From: Micrasema longulum
Taxonomy: Eukaryota; Arthropoda; Insecta; Trichoptera; Brachycentridae
Length of the DNA: 64,000 nucleotides
Direction: 5' to 3'
Assembly (NCBI GenBank): GCA_022494885.1
Contig: JAGVSM010003723.1
Location: 1-64,000 of the forward strand
The notes beneath the pieces were generated by a model. It was not told the origin of the DNA, made no database searches, and saw only the letters and a list, made by a program, of their open reading frames with translations. Of this stretch, positions 36,701-42,016 are shown in pieces. Made by a program: the position numbers and the translations under genes. How positions within the stretch are numbered: the first letter of the stretch is position 1; each line of letters starts with the position of its first letter.

Positions 36701-38650
36701 ACGTTTTTATGACCTTCATACCTGCTCTTACCGAAAACGATAAGGGCAGGTCATCGCAAAATCAAAGGCAAAATCGTATGAGATTCCTAATTGTGCGTTT
36801 GTTTTACCAGACTACAGCCTTAAAAACTGAGGTTTTCCATTCATTCATCTTCAATTCAATAAAATAAGTAGTTTTTTCATCGTCCTGTAAAAATAACAAA
36901 AATGACTATCGCCGTGTTGTTAGCTATGTGACGATATGTTAATTTTTTGTTTTTAAATACCCGTAAAATATTTTGTCTTAGCTTAATGTAACACAATGCT
37001 ATTTGCAAAGGGATATTTTAGCAGAGTCTTTTAAGAACTAAACCGATTGCTTGACCGTGCATATAGAAACCAAGTCATACAAATATCATGAGTTATGTAT
37101 TAGTTTCACGTTGCAAATGTACAATTTATTAGAGTTAACAAATGTTTACATTGCCAATTTATCAATAAACCAAACCACTCATCTCTTACAGAATACTAAA
37201 TCTTCGCGGATCTTCAGTCTCCTTTGACCCGGTAAAAAATATGCTTCTGAAGTGTCCGAACCTGGACTCTGTCAACCTGGCGTCGTGCCGTGCTCTTCCC
37301 AGGGGCATCAAGAGGCTCTACACGGGACAGGAGCTGCAGGACCTGAGAGACAGCTTCGACCCCGTCAAGATAAAGGAAAAGGAGGAACAGGAGAGGCTAG
37401 CCAAAGAGAAGAAAAAGAAAGCTCAGGAAGAAGCCAAGAGAAGCAAGGAGGAGGGCACTAGGGCCAAAGAAGAAGGAAAAAACACCCCTATCAAAGATGA
37501 ACAGATCAAAAGCCCGGGTAATAGCAGCGTGGTGTCGGAACCGGACAGAGAAGATATCAAAGCCGATATCAAAAGTCCGGATTCCGCCATGAGCCCCGCG
37601 AAAATCCAAGCCAGTCCTAATGTTAGCAAGGCGAGCGAGAGCGACGCCACGGCCTCTGTGAGGTCCGCCGAACAGGACTACTCCCCCCAAGCCGGCAACG
37701 CGCAGAACTTCAGTCCCGCCCCCCGGAGCGCACTCTCCGCCCACGAGGCTTTCTCCCCCCAGCCCAGCACCAGCGCCATCTCCACGCCGCGCAGCGCGGC
37801 CCGCGACTACAGCCCGGCCGGCCCTAACCTCGGGGACTGCGACTCGCGCCAGGACGTGTCCCGCGCCTGGAACGTCGAACAATACAGCCCCCTCAACAAG
37901 GACACTCTCTCTTCACAACCCAGTCCGGACACCGGATTCCCGGTCGGACATCACAAACCCGCTGGAAACTGGAATATCGGACACTACAGTCCGTCTGTAG
38001 CGAGACAAGAAAGTCCCTACTCGGCACAAAACAGTCCTTCCCTCGTCAGACAAGAAAGCCCGTATTCCTCGCAACAGAGTCCCTCCCTCGCGAGACACGA
38101 GAGCCCATATTCCGCGCAGAAGAGCCCTTCCGTACCCAGCCCGTACTCGTCCCAGATCAGCCCGTCGGTCGTCCGGCAGGAAAGCCCCTACTCTTCGCAG
38201 AAGAGCCCCTCGGTGGCGAGGCAGGAGAGTCCCTACTCCACCCAGAGGAGTCCGTACACTTCGCGCAAGAGCCCCGACATGAGCAAGCCCGCCCCGGGGG
38301 GCTGGAACCCGGAGCGGTACAGCCCGGTCATGCGGCAGGAGTCAGCCAGCTCTAGCCGGAGCCCCGAGTTGGCGCGGGCGCCCAACTGGCAGCTGGAACG
38401 CTTCAGCCCCATGGGGGTGATGGCCAGCCCGGACACGAGCCAGGTGAGCTCGTCGGGCAAGCCGTGCGGCCAGTGGAACCTGGACCGCTTCAGCCCGATG
38501 GCGTACGGAGAGTCGGGGCGCGCGGGGCCCAGCATGTGGGGCAAGGCGCCGCCGCACACCCCCGACCCCGTGTCCACCACCACGTACTGCGCGGACCCCT
38601 CCATGTTCCGCGGCTACCGAGACCCCATCAACGGGCCCAGTGTGGACTGA
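12357..38650 (+). CDS. Fbxl6: Fbxl6-like F-box/LRR protein, whole gene (10 coding exons)
   Basis: The spliced product is an F-box plus leucine-rich-repeat protein, expected to bridge SKP1/CUL1 to substrates in an SCF ubiquitin ligase. Seen: coding exons 12357-12709, 23335-23569, 24928-25066, 26183-26343, 27658-27824, 30648-30788, 31663-31827, 33092-33299, 35148-35307 and 37192-38650, all with GT-AG boundaries and compatible phases. Order: basic/Arg-rich N-terminus, acidic Ser/Glu tract (about residues 120-195), F-box (about 215-265), LRRs (about 285-610), then a charged and Ser-Pro-rich tail to about 1,061. Diagnostic family stretches are LLDVRGCIRITDSGL, LNLRGSSV and SCRALPRGIKRLY, which match what I recall of vertebrate FBXL6 (about 540 aa); the tail is extra. 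Exon 1 has a frame break, so the reference sequence as given does not encode a continuous protein. The introns hold LINE, SINE and DNA-element remnants. Family assignment is strong; substrate is unknown. Confidence 0.93.
13505..13735 (-). mobile_element. tRNA-headed SINE, family A
   Basis: Near full-length inverse copy: cgggaatcgaacccgagacc (B box) and tgaccattacaccacgaggc (A box), with the same body. In Fbxl6 intron 1. Confidence 0.82.
14553..14758 (-). mobile_element. SINE family A, broken in the B box
   Basis: The body is present (ggtaccggtccggggactat, tgtaaaaacacccttttaa), but the copy ends at tcgggaatcga and passes directly into the RTE LINE at 14759. Confidence 0.75.
14759..15454 (+). 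mobile_element. RTE-type LINE, C-terminal part of ORF2
   Basis: Reads MDGNILKQVEEFVYLGSMF, then, after a stop at about 15003, WRMCGKTVYDRCTNVEIREL, VLRWFGHVERMDSERTAKM and RRACMRRCMNVKGACLY. This is the segment downstream of the reverse transcriptase core in RTE-like LINEs. The 5' edge is fused to a SINE-A copy broken inside its B box at 14758. Confidence 0.8.
15590..15748. mobile_element. Short foldback element (family P3), copy 1
   Basis: Arms gacacttgcctaaaaggg and the inverse of cccctttcagtaagtgtc; total about 150 bp. A second copy in the same orientation is at 57948-58083. Confidence 0.6.
16107..16131. repeat. Short perfect hairpin
   Basis: ggcctgttg and caacaggcc separated by seven bases. 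No poly-T follows; function unknown. Confidence 0.6.
16298..16560 (-). repeat. Tandem array, about 3.6 copies of a 69-73 bp unit
   Basis: Units begin cccaggtctataaagag at 16298, 16367 and 16440, with a diverged fourth at about 16512. The unit includes ggaaggcgagag and ttttgctaaatctcccc. It is the tail of the RNase H LINE at 16561-16774; the related copy at 1299-1610 has only one unit, so the array expanded within the element. Confidence 0.85.
16561..16774 (-). mobile_element. RNase H-bearing LINE, end of RNase H domain
   Basis: The - strand reads RNHVRVIAGALTGHCRLNKH then LARMNLPKL, the characteristic end of a LINE RNase H domain. A frameshift follows, leading into an ETPVHILRECDALHRKR-like segment. 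The 3' end continues into the tandem array at 16298-16560. In Fbxl6 intron 1. Confidence 0.8.
16790..16890 (-). repeat. Repeat R4, copy 1
   Basis: ttgaaggaagaagaatgcag ... atcagcaaaggctgcctgc is the inverse of 21818-21895. Confidence 0.5.
17965..18475 (+). mobile_element. LINE ORF2 C-terminal fragment (second RTE-like subfamily)
   Basis: Reads KTYVWRVLMYSCEIRCLSKR, ITKRLKAFEAWRDSI, NDEVLSRIEG, then, after a frame change, RDWTRSASWGLLHEV and SYEDLKRAAQDRPEWQR. This is the post-RT segment of a LINE in which RLL/IKRR and GHI-type motifs are usual. Lies in Fbxl6 intron 1. Confidence 0.7.
19381..20035 (-). mobile_element. Jockey-like LINE, RT C-terminal region and 3' tail
   Basis: The - strand reads LRILYNSLVRSRLESGSMIW, MERVQKKFVRFLYMRECGY and TTHFFQLLRGIIDNHEIM, then a frameshifted NITLDIDIFHVS. 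The 3' side ends in (TAAA)n-like repeats at 19381-19400. 5'-truncated at 20035, where it meets a MITE remnant. In Fbxl6 intron 1. Confidence 0.78.
20030..20284 (+). mobile_element. MITE of the GAGGAAGTTC family, truncated
   Basis: Shares gattggtccgttgacg, gaactagtgacgtcg and aagaaactttgctgtacaat, and ends gggcttaacttcctcattg. The left terminus is missing where the Jockey LINE (19381-20035) begins. Confidence 0.6.
20960..21090 (-). mobile_element. Probable LINE 3' tail
   Basis: tttatttatttattcattca followed by aaggctttttaggctatgcc resembles the ends of the Jockey copies here. No coding part recognised. Confidence 0.35.
21818..21895 (+). repeat. Repeat R4, copy 2
   Basis: aggcagcctttgctggtgcg ... 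gtccaagttcttccttcag, inverse of 16790-16890. Both in Fbxl6 intron 1. Confidence 0.5.
22422..22602 (-). mobile_element. tRNA-headed SINE, family B
   Basis: The - strand has ggcctccgtggtgtagtggt (A box) and ggttccgggttcgattcccg (B box), then a body ending in gttgtggtgcaaa and a poly-A (poly-T at 22419-22433 here). In Fbxl6 intron 1. Confidence 0.82.
22810..23190 (-). mobile_element. LINE remnant (post-RT region)
   Basis: The - strand ORF reads IIAQKALIKIILRVPIRTSS, ENLHVKSIKQLYVKALLLYV and RGLPSTRLKCTLYFHY. The IQ.KALR.I..V pattern followed by a VK.IKQLY stretch is typical of LINEs after the RT domain. Ends about 140 bp before Fbxl6 exon 2. Confidence 0.6.
23335..23569 (+). CDS. Fbxl6: Fbxl6 exon 2 (acidic low-complexity linker)
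   Basis: Acceptor tttgtttccag at 23334, donor AAGG|GTGAGA. Phase 0 in, phase 1 out. Encodes KPRRSKTRAAAP, then a Ser-rich stretch and long Glu/Asp runs, then a Pro/Val/Arg segment ending in RQSKTVTNK. The acidic tract is expected to be disordered. The GC-rich repeats make other frames open too, but only this frame joins exons 1 and 3 in phase. Confidence 0.88.
23680..24339 (-). mobile_element. CR1/L2-like LINE, ORF2 C-terminus and 3' UTR
   Basis: A - strand ORF of 184 codons reads RQQSVLNAATRLIFRISRF, HITPLLRELHRLRFPQRVKY, APEYLRELCIPDEL and AIAGPMAWNALPAEVRG. This is the classic C-terminal domain of CR1/L2 LINEs. The 3' UTR contains ttatatagcgccatttt and aagggcgctttaca, also found at 26405-26465 and 31080-31130. 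In Fbxl6 intron 2. Confidence 0.85.
24440..24525 (+). repeat. tRNA-like fragments of other SINEs (weak)
   Basis: cggtatcactcgggcgctcg plus aggtcacgggtttgattctt resemble A and B boxes. Similar weak heads: 17395-17460 (ggttcaaaccccggtc), 42835-42900 and 43510-43590. None folds as an intact tRNA, so these are not called as genes. Confidence 0.3.
24638..24927 (+). mobile_element. Mariner transposase N-terminal (HTH) remnant, ends at Fbxl6 exon 3
   Basis: ATG at 24638: MPKKLGNPAACEMRSVIHFL, a stop at about 24731, then QICKVYGEHAISDPMARRWV, NEGLDNVHDDKQSGPSPISD and VEEKIKENQKFTISAFS. This is the paired-like DNA-binding region of a mariner transposase. The reading frame of FTISAFS crosses the splice acceptor of Fbxl6 exon 3 (AG at 24926-24927). 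The polypyrimidine tract, and possibly the AG, thus seem to come from the element. The catalytic domain is absent. Confidence 0.8.
24928..25066 (+). CDS. Fbxl6: Fbxl6 exon 3 (first half of F-box)
   Basis: Acceptor tctgctttcag, donor ATCAG|GTATAA. Encodes PKVQIVEPTRPLV, then the start of the F-box, WGAAMPEEVLIAIFRHV (compare the LP.E.L..IF core). Phase 1 in, phase 2 out. The acceptor region is embedded in a mariner transposase remnant that reads on the same strand right up to the exon edge (see 24638-24927). Confidence 0.93.
25221..25305 (+). repeat. Repeat module R2, copy 1
   Basis: gccaacttcacgcggttgga ... tttctatgggcggtattg is shared with 26884-26980. In Fbxl6 introns 3 and 4 respectively. 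Confidence 0.6.
25306..25523 (+). mobile_element. tRNA-headed SINE, family C
   Basis: Head ggcgccgtggcgcagttggt (A box), tcgcgggtttgattcccgcc (B box); body with ctgctgacaagcctcaaaat and a poly-A tail. Inserted, together with the module at 25221-25305, into an older repeat (25150-25605). Confidence 0.8.
25640..26125 (+). mobile_element. CR1-like LINE C-terminus with (ATT/AAT)n tail
   Basis: Reads SYEDRLRDLGLS, then RGDLIETFKILTEQYNVPKL, RGHSLKLNTTSFSS and NFLTNRVVEKWNGLPEKV. The 3' UTR includes atacacgcatcagcttcat, and the element ends in an ATT/AAT microsatellite at about 26118-26145. Related tails are at 35395-35475 and 37045-37140. Confidence 0.78.
26183..26343 (+). CDS. Fbxl6: Fbxl6 exon 4 (second half of F-box, first LRR)
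   Basis: Acceptor ggttaattccag, donor TTGA|GTAAGT. Encodes RVGEVCKRWHSASVTPALW (the VC..W......LW half of an F-box) and RLSMCRHLNLS, the beginning of the repeat domain. Phase 2 in, phase 1 out. Confidence 0.94.
26395..26500 (-). mobile_element. CR1/L2-like LINE 3' tail only
   Basis: Contains ttatatagtgacattttcg and aagggcgctttacaaagtg, matching the 3' UTR of the LINE at 23680-24339 in the same orientation. No coding part remains. Starts 52 bp past the Fbxl6 exon 4 donor. Confidence 0.6.
26558..26601. repeat. Perfect hairpin with a GAAAC box after it
   Basis: Arms ccattgcaggagccatc (26558-26574) and gatggctcctgcaatgg (26585-26601), loop tgatggctct; followed by tagccgaaacgtcgg. In Fbxl6 intron 4. 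Confidence 0.85.
26884..26980 (+). repeat. Repeat module R2, copy 2
   Basis: gccaacttcacgcggttaga ... tttctatgggcggtattgg; same as 25221-25305 with a 12-base insertion. Confidence 0.6.
27318..27482 (-). mobile_element. SINE family A
   Basis: cgggaatcgaacccgagacc ... gcgctgaacactacacttgg; lacks the distal tail. In Fbxl6 intron 4, about 175 bp before exon 5. Confidence 0.78.
27658..27824 (+). CDS. Fbxl6: Fbxl6 exon 5 (LRRs)
   Basis: Acceptor ttccattgcag, donor ACG|GTAATA. Encodes SNWKVSNSPWVIGSLVE, LLEELNLTGWNRLS and KLARLDLSCT, which show LRR consensus spacing L..L.L. Phase 1 in, phase 0 out. Confidence 0.94.
27840..28085 (+). mobile_element. LINE RT motif fragment plus pogo-MITE remnant
   Basis: GVPQGSVLGTVLFF at about 27894 is the RT GVPQGS motif. 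Next comes sequence (gagtgccagacgttatccg...) matching the interior of the intact pogo-like MITE at 35754-36011. The same composite is at 35640-36011, so a LINE copy that already carried the MITE has given rise to both, or the two share an ancestral duplication. In Fbxl6 intron 5. Confidence 0.6.
28208..28790 (-). mobile_element. Jockey-like LINE, post-RT region and (TAAA)n tail
   Basis: The - strand reads YLEYSFVIWSPYYDVHIKNI then ESVQHQFLK, the conserved post-RT motif, with stops after it. The 3' side ends in a (TAAA)n tail at 28208-28228. Confidence 0.72.
28828..28895. mobile_element. Pogo-MITE end fragment
   Basis: The segment cataacatctcctttattt ... ggataacgatccggatattt ... atccggatgact matches the right end of the MITE at 35754-36011. 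It may be the displaced right half of the copy whose left half is at 27960-28085, split by the LINE at 28208-28790. Confidence 0.55.
29282..29497 (-). mobile_element. Jockey-like LINE C-terminal fragment
   Basis: The - strand reads TKFDVPTRRLRNNAVLFLNL then HRTNYGLKAPMFRFCYVVN, matching the copy at 32024-32590 (RTNYG..AP..R.C..VN). In Fbxl6 intron 5. Confidence 0.65.
29530..29755 (+). mobile_element. LINE C-terminal fragment and 3' tail
   Basis: Reads LPREVDLFHAGITSFRLFL then SNYHI and a stop, the LP.E......S...F.. end of a LINE ORF2. It ends in (AAATAA)-type repeats at 29742-29757. Confidence 0.55.
29760..30647. other. Fbxl6 intron 5, distal part
   Basis: AT-rich, no exon or recognised element up to the exon 6 acceptor. 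Confidence 0.4.
30648..30788 (+). CDS. Fbxl6: Fbxl6 exon 6 (LRR)
   Basis: Acceptor cgccgttgcag, donor GCG|GTGAGA. 141 nt, phase 0 on both sides, so it could be skipped without a frame change. Encodes GGCLSVASLTKMSQCMGA and RLTHLTLANNKLAGLP, a typical LRR segment. The GC-rich exon stands out sharply from AT-rich flanks. Confidence 0.94.
30993..31046 (-). mobile_element. SINE family B, 3' fragment
   Basis: tttttgcaccacaagagacc ... cccaattatagtggtg matches the 3' part of family B only. Confidence 0.6.
31070..31400 (-). mobile_element. CR1/L2-like LINE C-terminus and 3' tail
   Basis: The - strand reads TPNTRFGDRSFAVAGLSAWN then QLPSNLRIID, the standard C-terminal motif, followed by the shared 3' tail (ttatatagcgccattttt, ggacgctttaca). 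In Fbxl6 intron 6. Confidence 0.75.
31663..31827 (+). CDS. Fbxl6: Fbxl6 exon 7 (LRR)
   Basis: Acceptor gtacgtttccag, donor GAACAG|GTATGT. 165 nt, phase 0 on both sides. Encodes ANCPKLELLDLSNLW, LERLQKGCPLLRVLRITN and a short tail ending TTQEQ. The LQKGCP.L.VLR stretch matches vertebrate FBXL6 as I recall it. A diverged partial copy of this exon lies just past the donor (31841-31882). Confidence 0.94.
32024..32590 (-). mobile_element. Jockey-like LINE, post-RT region and 3' tail
   Basis: The - strand reads IWSPFYVGQINHIESVQHHL, FNLLNGLNDVPSLLEQVAFN and QSTNYGLHAPMSRLCRIVN. The 3' tail is TTTAT/AAATA-rich at 32024-32040. In Fbxl6 intron 7. Confidence 0.78.
32718..33010 (-). mobile_element. LINE C-terminus and 3' tail
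   Basis: The - strand reads TSHGQNSFAFKGVKNYNNLP, NELKTIKTNISINKFKVN and LKKFLNKCKNCLKF. This matches the F.Y.G...WN.LP..L...S...FK..LK end of LINE ORF2. It stops about 80 bp before Fbxl6 exon 8. Confidence 0.7.
33092..33299 (+). CDS. Fbxl6: Fbxl6 exon 8 (LRR)
   Basis: Acceptor ttctttccacag, donor AGCG|GTGAGA. Phase 0 in, phase 1 out. Encodes MESPGFPLLEELSVACPS, DDEALGRILKASTCLRLL and DVRGCIRITDSGLIKVP, the best family signature in the gene. Confidence 0.95.
33310..34525. other. Fbxl6 intron 8, proximal part
   Basis: AT-rich with poly-T runs. A 50-bp GC-rich patch (33735-33785: cggctcggcgcggcgcagca) stands out but has no paired splice sites. Confidence 0.35.
34530..34915 (-). mobile_element. 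Probable LINE remnant
   Basis: The - strand has a degenerate post-RT pattern (SRICFSNLVFIL, ESNWPYRVGPT, EIEQSLNLSSL) like other Jockey copies here. Many stops. In Fbxl6 intron 8. Confidence 0.4.
35148..35307 (+). CDS. Fbxl6: Fbxl6 exon 9 (LRR)
   Basis: Acceptor ttccctgaccag, donor CTACG|GTCAGT. Phase 1 in, phase 2 out. Encodes GCQVTRQSTSCLELICEKW, SHSLLEVDLAWSTAKQPLD and a short lysine-rich piece ending in DSKLR. It sits just after a TE-filled intron. Confidence 0.94.
35385..35480 (+). repeat. CR1-like 3' tail repeat, copy 1
   Basis: gaaaccaagtcatacaagtt ... cagtttcaaactgcaagtg ... atttattaata is repeated at 37040-37140 in the same orientation at the other end of intron 9. It resembles the tail of the LINE at 25640-26125. 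Confidence 0.5.
35640..35750 (+). mobile_element. LINE RT motif fragment
   Basis: tatcggagttccacaaggc gives the GVPQG reverse transcriptase motif; the block from agttgatcctcaaatt to tttgtttataaaat repeats 27840-27945. A pogo-like MITE follows directly. In Fbxl6 intron 9. Confidence 0.6.
35754..36011. mobile_element. Pogo/Tigger-like MITE, 258 bp, TA target duplication
   Basis: Starts CAGTAGAACTACTACTATCC and ends ggagttcggttactg, with TA on both sides (35752-35753, 36012-36013). Interior inverted matches include tatccggat and atccggatgac. No coding capacity. Confidence 0.75.
36025..36925. mobile_element. Large foldback element with arms of over 100 bp
   Basis: Starts AGCTAACAACACcaccc and ends ...GTGTTGTTAGCT. 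The arms match well beyond the ends (tttttgttatttttg, gacgaaaaaactgcttattt, and ggctgtagtttg against the reverse complement of 36800-36905). About 0.9 kb, no ORF of note. Sits 13 bp after the pogo-like MITE in Fbxl6 intron 9. Confidence 0.7.
37040..37140 (+). repeat. CR1-like 3' tail repeat, copy 2
   Basis: gaaaccaagtcatacaaata ... tagtttcacgttgcaaatg ... aatttattaga pairs with 35385-35480. The two copies bracket the MITE and foldback insertions of intron 9. Confidence 0.45.
37192..38650 (+). CDS. Fbxl6: Fbxl6 exon 10 (last LRR and long repetitive C-terminal tail, stop)
   Basis: Acceptor tctcttacag; enters in phase 2, runs 486 codons to TGA at 38648-38650. It starts with ILNLRGSSVSFDPVKN and NLDSVNLASCRALPRG (final LRR and the family-specific end). 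A Lys/Glu-rich, probably helical stretch follows (about 37370-37500). Next is a Ser-Pro-rich region with two repeat types. The first is a W-rich motif, roughly W-(N/Q)-x-(E/G/D)-x-(Y/F)-S-P, at 37868, 37970, 38303, 38387 and 38474. The second is repeats of the kind ARQESPYSAQ at about 38012-38275. Many Ser-Pro dipeptides suggest proline-directed phosphorylation. The tail has no counterpart in vertebrate FBXL6 that I know of; function unknown. Confidence 0.94.
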
Positions 38651-39305
38651 AGTGCCGTATTTATCTATAAGTCTGATTAGGGAAACGACTAGGATAATTT
38701 AGCCATAAATCGGGTTAGACGTTTACGAGTATATTACAGTAGAACATGTGAAAGTGCGCTTTATAATGTTGGATTGTTTTGTTGCTATTTTTGTATTCAA
38801 TCTGAATGTTTGATATTGTTGGAGATTTTATTACGAAATGGTTTTGTACGATACGATCATTATTACTACGTCTGTAAATATAGTCATTAAGAGTGCCGAT
38901 ATGTTTACACCGTAGTGGAACTGAACTGTAGAAATGTAGAACTGTAACGAACGATCGCTAGCTTCGGACTTCTGTGCATTTATTAAGAAATACTTCCACT
39001 TCCTCATCTTTCAAAAGACATTAGTACGTTATCGCGCATGTACCGAGTTTACGTACCGTTGTTTTACCCTCGAAACAGATCCCTATTATTTATTGAACTG
39101 TTTTACCATTTGGTTTTAACTTAGTCGTAAGTTTTACATGGTTTTTTTATGGACTTAACTGTAGTTAAGCATCGTCGCCAAACATTCTTCCGAGTATTGA
39201 GTTTTGTAAGAATAAGACAGATATTAATCCACCGCTCTCGTAAACGTGGGGTTCGGAAGCAAAGGCAGCCATCTTCCAAAACCGGACAGGACTGAATGCA
39301 TAAAT
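38651..39305 (+). other. Fbxl6: Fbxl6 3' UTR, no canonical poly(A) signal before the next repeat
   Basis: Unique-looking sequence of moderate composition follows the stop codon. I saw no AATAAA or ATTAAA here; the first ATTAAA is at 39330-39335, inside the terminal repeat of the palindromic element that starts at 39306. The extent of the UTR is inferred. Confidence 0.5.
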
Positions 39306-39867
39306 CTATAGTCCTTAAAATTTAGCTTGATTAAAATGACAGCTGCCAAACTCGTGTCAATAGTGATGGGAAATTACTGATCACTGATCATGTACCGATC
39401 AAATCGATTTTATCATTTTTTTTTAATGCAAACATGAAACTCTGTTTCCAAAAATTGATATAAAAACCCAAAAACAAGCCTATTATAGAATGTTTAATAC
39501 AACTATTCACCAAAAAATAAGACATTTATACTTTTTTCGTGAACATCAAATGAACTATTTTTTTATTCGATCAATTTACATTGATCAATTCGCTCCATCT
39601 CTAACGTTTTTGCAAAATGATGTAACCTTGTAAGAAAGTCGTTAATAATTAGGTTTATTTTAGTTTTTTTTTTGTTTTAAAGCTGATTTTAGATATTTAT
39701 GTTGATTTATATGTCAAGCATTGTATTAAAAAAATTAATTAACATACCAAATACGAATGACTTTTCGTGTGTCAGTATAAATCACTCCTTAGACGTTACT
39801 ACAAATTTATGTCGTCAGTTTTTCTGACAACTGTCATTCTAATCATGCTATATTTTAAGGACTATAG
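39306..39867. mobile_element. Palindromic TIR element (family P2), copy 1, 562 bp
   Basis: Left end CTATAGTCCTTAAAATTTAG, right end ...tatattttaaggactatag. The arms extend through gattaaaatgacagctg against its inverted partner. Lies about 655 bp after the Fbxl6 stop and supplies an ATTAAA. Copy 2 at 55935-56498 is in inverse orientation. Confidence 0.82.
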
Positions 39868-40019
39868 TTACGGTTGCTTTATACGGATCAGATTTTGACT
39901 TTGAAAATGTGAAAAGTGCTTAATTTTAAAATGCTACCTAATCTCAGATTCTCCGCGCGTTCACAAATACTATGTAAAAATCGAAAAAAGTCACAACATC
40001 ATCATGATTATTTCTTCTG

Positions 40020-40200
40020 TGGCGCTACGGCTTAAATCGAACCTCGGCCTTCTTCAACTTTTGCCTCCAACTCCGCCTGTCCTCGGTGGCCGTCTTCCAA
40101 TTTGCAGCTTTTAGAAGCTGCGCTGCATCTTAACCTCGTCCTCTCACCTCCGCCTCGGTCTTCCAATCCTTCTACCTCCCGGATGTCCAATCATGATTAA
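40020..40200 (-). mobile_element. LINE C-terminal fragment
   Basis: The - strand reads WKTATEDRRSWRQKLKKAEV then RFKP and stop, a typical LINE ORF2 end (W...A.DR..WR.....). A related copy on the + strand is at 60195-60430. Confidence 0.6.
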
Positions 40201-40429
40201 TTTCGCATTGTTTTTTCACGTCCCCTTTACGGGCCACATATTTGGCGAAGAACTTTCCTTTCAAATGTGTAATTATTACGACTACAGAATATTAATTGTT
40301 CCTCAAAATTAAAAAGATACTTATTGCGCATTCCCATAACAAGTTGATATTTCAGATCAAAAAAAGAACAATGAAGAATAAATATCAAAATTGTCTACAA
40401 AATTTCTCTCGCAGAATTTTATTTCATGT

Positions 40430-40506
40430 CAACCTTTCTGGGAATTGAACCTGGAATCTCAGGCATGGTTGGCAAACACGCTCAACAGTAGACTACGAGG
40501 CGAACT
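40430..40506 (-). mobile_element. SINE family A, head fragment
   Basis: gggaattgaacctggaatct ... gtagactacgaggcgaac; diverged tRNA-like head only. Confidence 0.6.
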
Positions 40507-40737
40507 AATCTTCACTTGATTTCCCCGTAAGAACCCCGGGGGCGATTACAAATGCTATTTTCATCGGTACATACGAAGCCGGCACTACCGACACGTTGAT
40601 ACATGTTTTCAAGATGTGGTCATCGACTAAAAAAATTAAATGGTAGGTAATATATGTTTTTTAACTGGTATTGTTTCTTCCGAAGTGTTGCCCTGTGCGC
40701 TGTAACTACCTCGATTCATTGTAATAATTTGTAAAAA

Positions 40738-41613
40738 CAGTCAAACTTGGTTATAATGATCACGGAAATAGCGAGATCTCGGATATAATGAGGACGCATT
40801 AGCTGTCATTTTAGTTTGTTGTTTTCTCCATACATTTATTCACTTTTATAACGAGCTTCTTCTCGGACATACCGAACAAAATATTGTCGACAGGTGAGCA
40901 AAAACTCTTCGATTATTTAAAAATCATTTTCGAAACAAGAACCTAAATAATAAAATGCAAATGGGGAACTAGCTTATTACTGATGCCGCTGGACGTTGGG
41001 ATAGATTTACGTTTATGATATTATTTAAGTGTCGAAGTACATAATTGGTGTTTTCGCGGACAGCATTGACAAAGTATCACACATATGGTTGAAATTGTTT
41101 GTAAAAAATCCAAGCTTTGCTAACTTAGTAAGCACAGGCTCGGCACCTCATTACGATTTACAACTTCTTTTGTAGTTTATGAAGGACATCCATGTTTTTT
41201 TTTAAATGTTCTATGGTCAATGCATAATGAACATTGCAAGTGGGTGATGTCAAGCAAGTTAAAATCTTACCCTTGAATTGTAAACATGACTACTAACAGA
41301 AGTGTTTCAATTTGCGAATAAGTGGCAATTGTTTTGTAAAATAGAACGTGGCGTGAAATATGTTGAAGTGTGTAAAAAGTTTTCTCTTACCTTATCACAT
41401 TGTCAACATTGTGAACAAATAAATACGAATGTTTATTTATCTGAATTTGAAATTTAGAAACTGGTATGTTTGTAAGGATTTATTTTAATTTTAAATAATG
41501 ACAATATGCAATAGCGATTGGATTTTAAAAACCTTTCTCTGGTATAACGAGTAATGCATATAACGAGCAAATTCAGTCGGTCCCGTCTTCCTCGTAATAA
41601 TCAAGTTTGACTG
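40738..41613. mobile_element. Pogo/Tigger-like non-autonomous element, 876 bp
   Basis: Left end CAGTCAAACTTGGTTATAAT, right end ...atcaagtttgactg, with TA at the right flank (AA at the left). The CAGT..AAC....TATAA pattern is typical of pogo-group termini. Interior AT-rich, no ORF. Confidence 0.68.
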
Positions 41614-41821
41614 TATGTTTATCATGTTTTCGGCCGATATCATGTTTTGGTAAAAGGCTTCAATAAAAAAAAACTTTAATTTTCAAAGCTTGCCCACTAG
41701 ATGGTGCTGTCAAATGTTATACTTTCCGCACTCAATTTTAAATTAAAATTTACTTGTTTCTCTTTCAAAACTATTTAAAATATAAATTAATCAAGCAGAA
41801 ATTTCCATGCGTACATAAGTG

Positions 41822-41990
41822 TACTGCGGGGCACGGGTGCCCTCGATAGCTATCTGCGTACTTACCTCAAAACTCTGAAGATACAGGATCTGTAGTGTAT
41901 CTTCGTAATCACTCGGGAGATTTGGTCTTCAACTATATTAACATAGTTAAGGTATGACTTTCGTATCTTTCGATTGTATCGCCCCGCAGC
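41822..41990. mobile_element. Possible small TIR element
   Basis: ctgcggggcacgggtg at the left and tcgattgtatcgccccgcag at the right give a 9-bp perfect inverted end. Weakly supported. Confidence 0.35.
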
Positions 41991-42016
41991 GTTCTATTGC
42001 GAAATATATAAATATA

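Noticed and set aside
37397..38604. Several - strand ORFs within exon 10
   Set aside because: They mirror the repetitive, GC-rich Fbxl6 tail; no splice support or family match.
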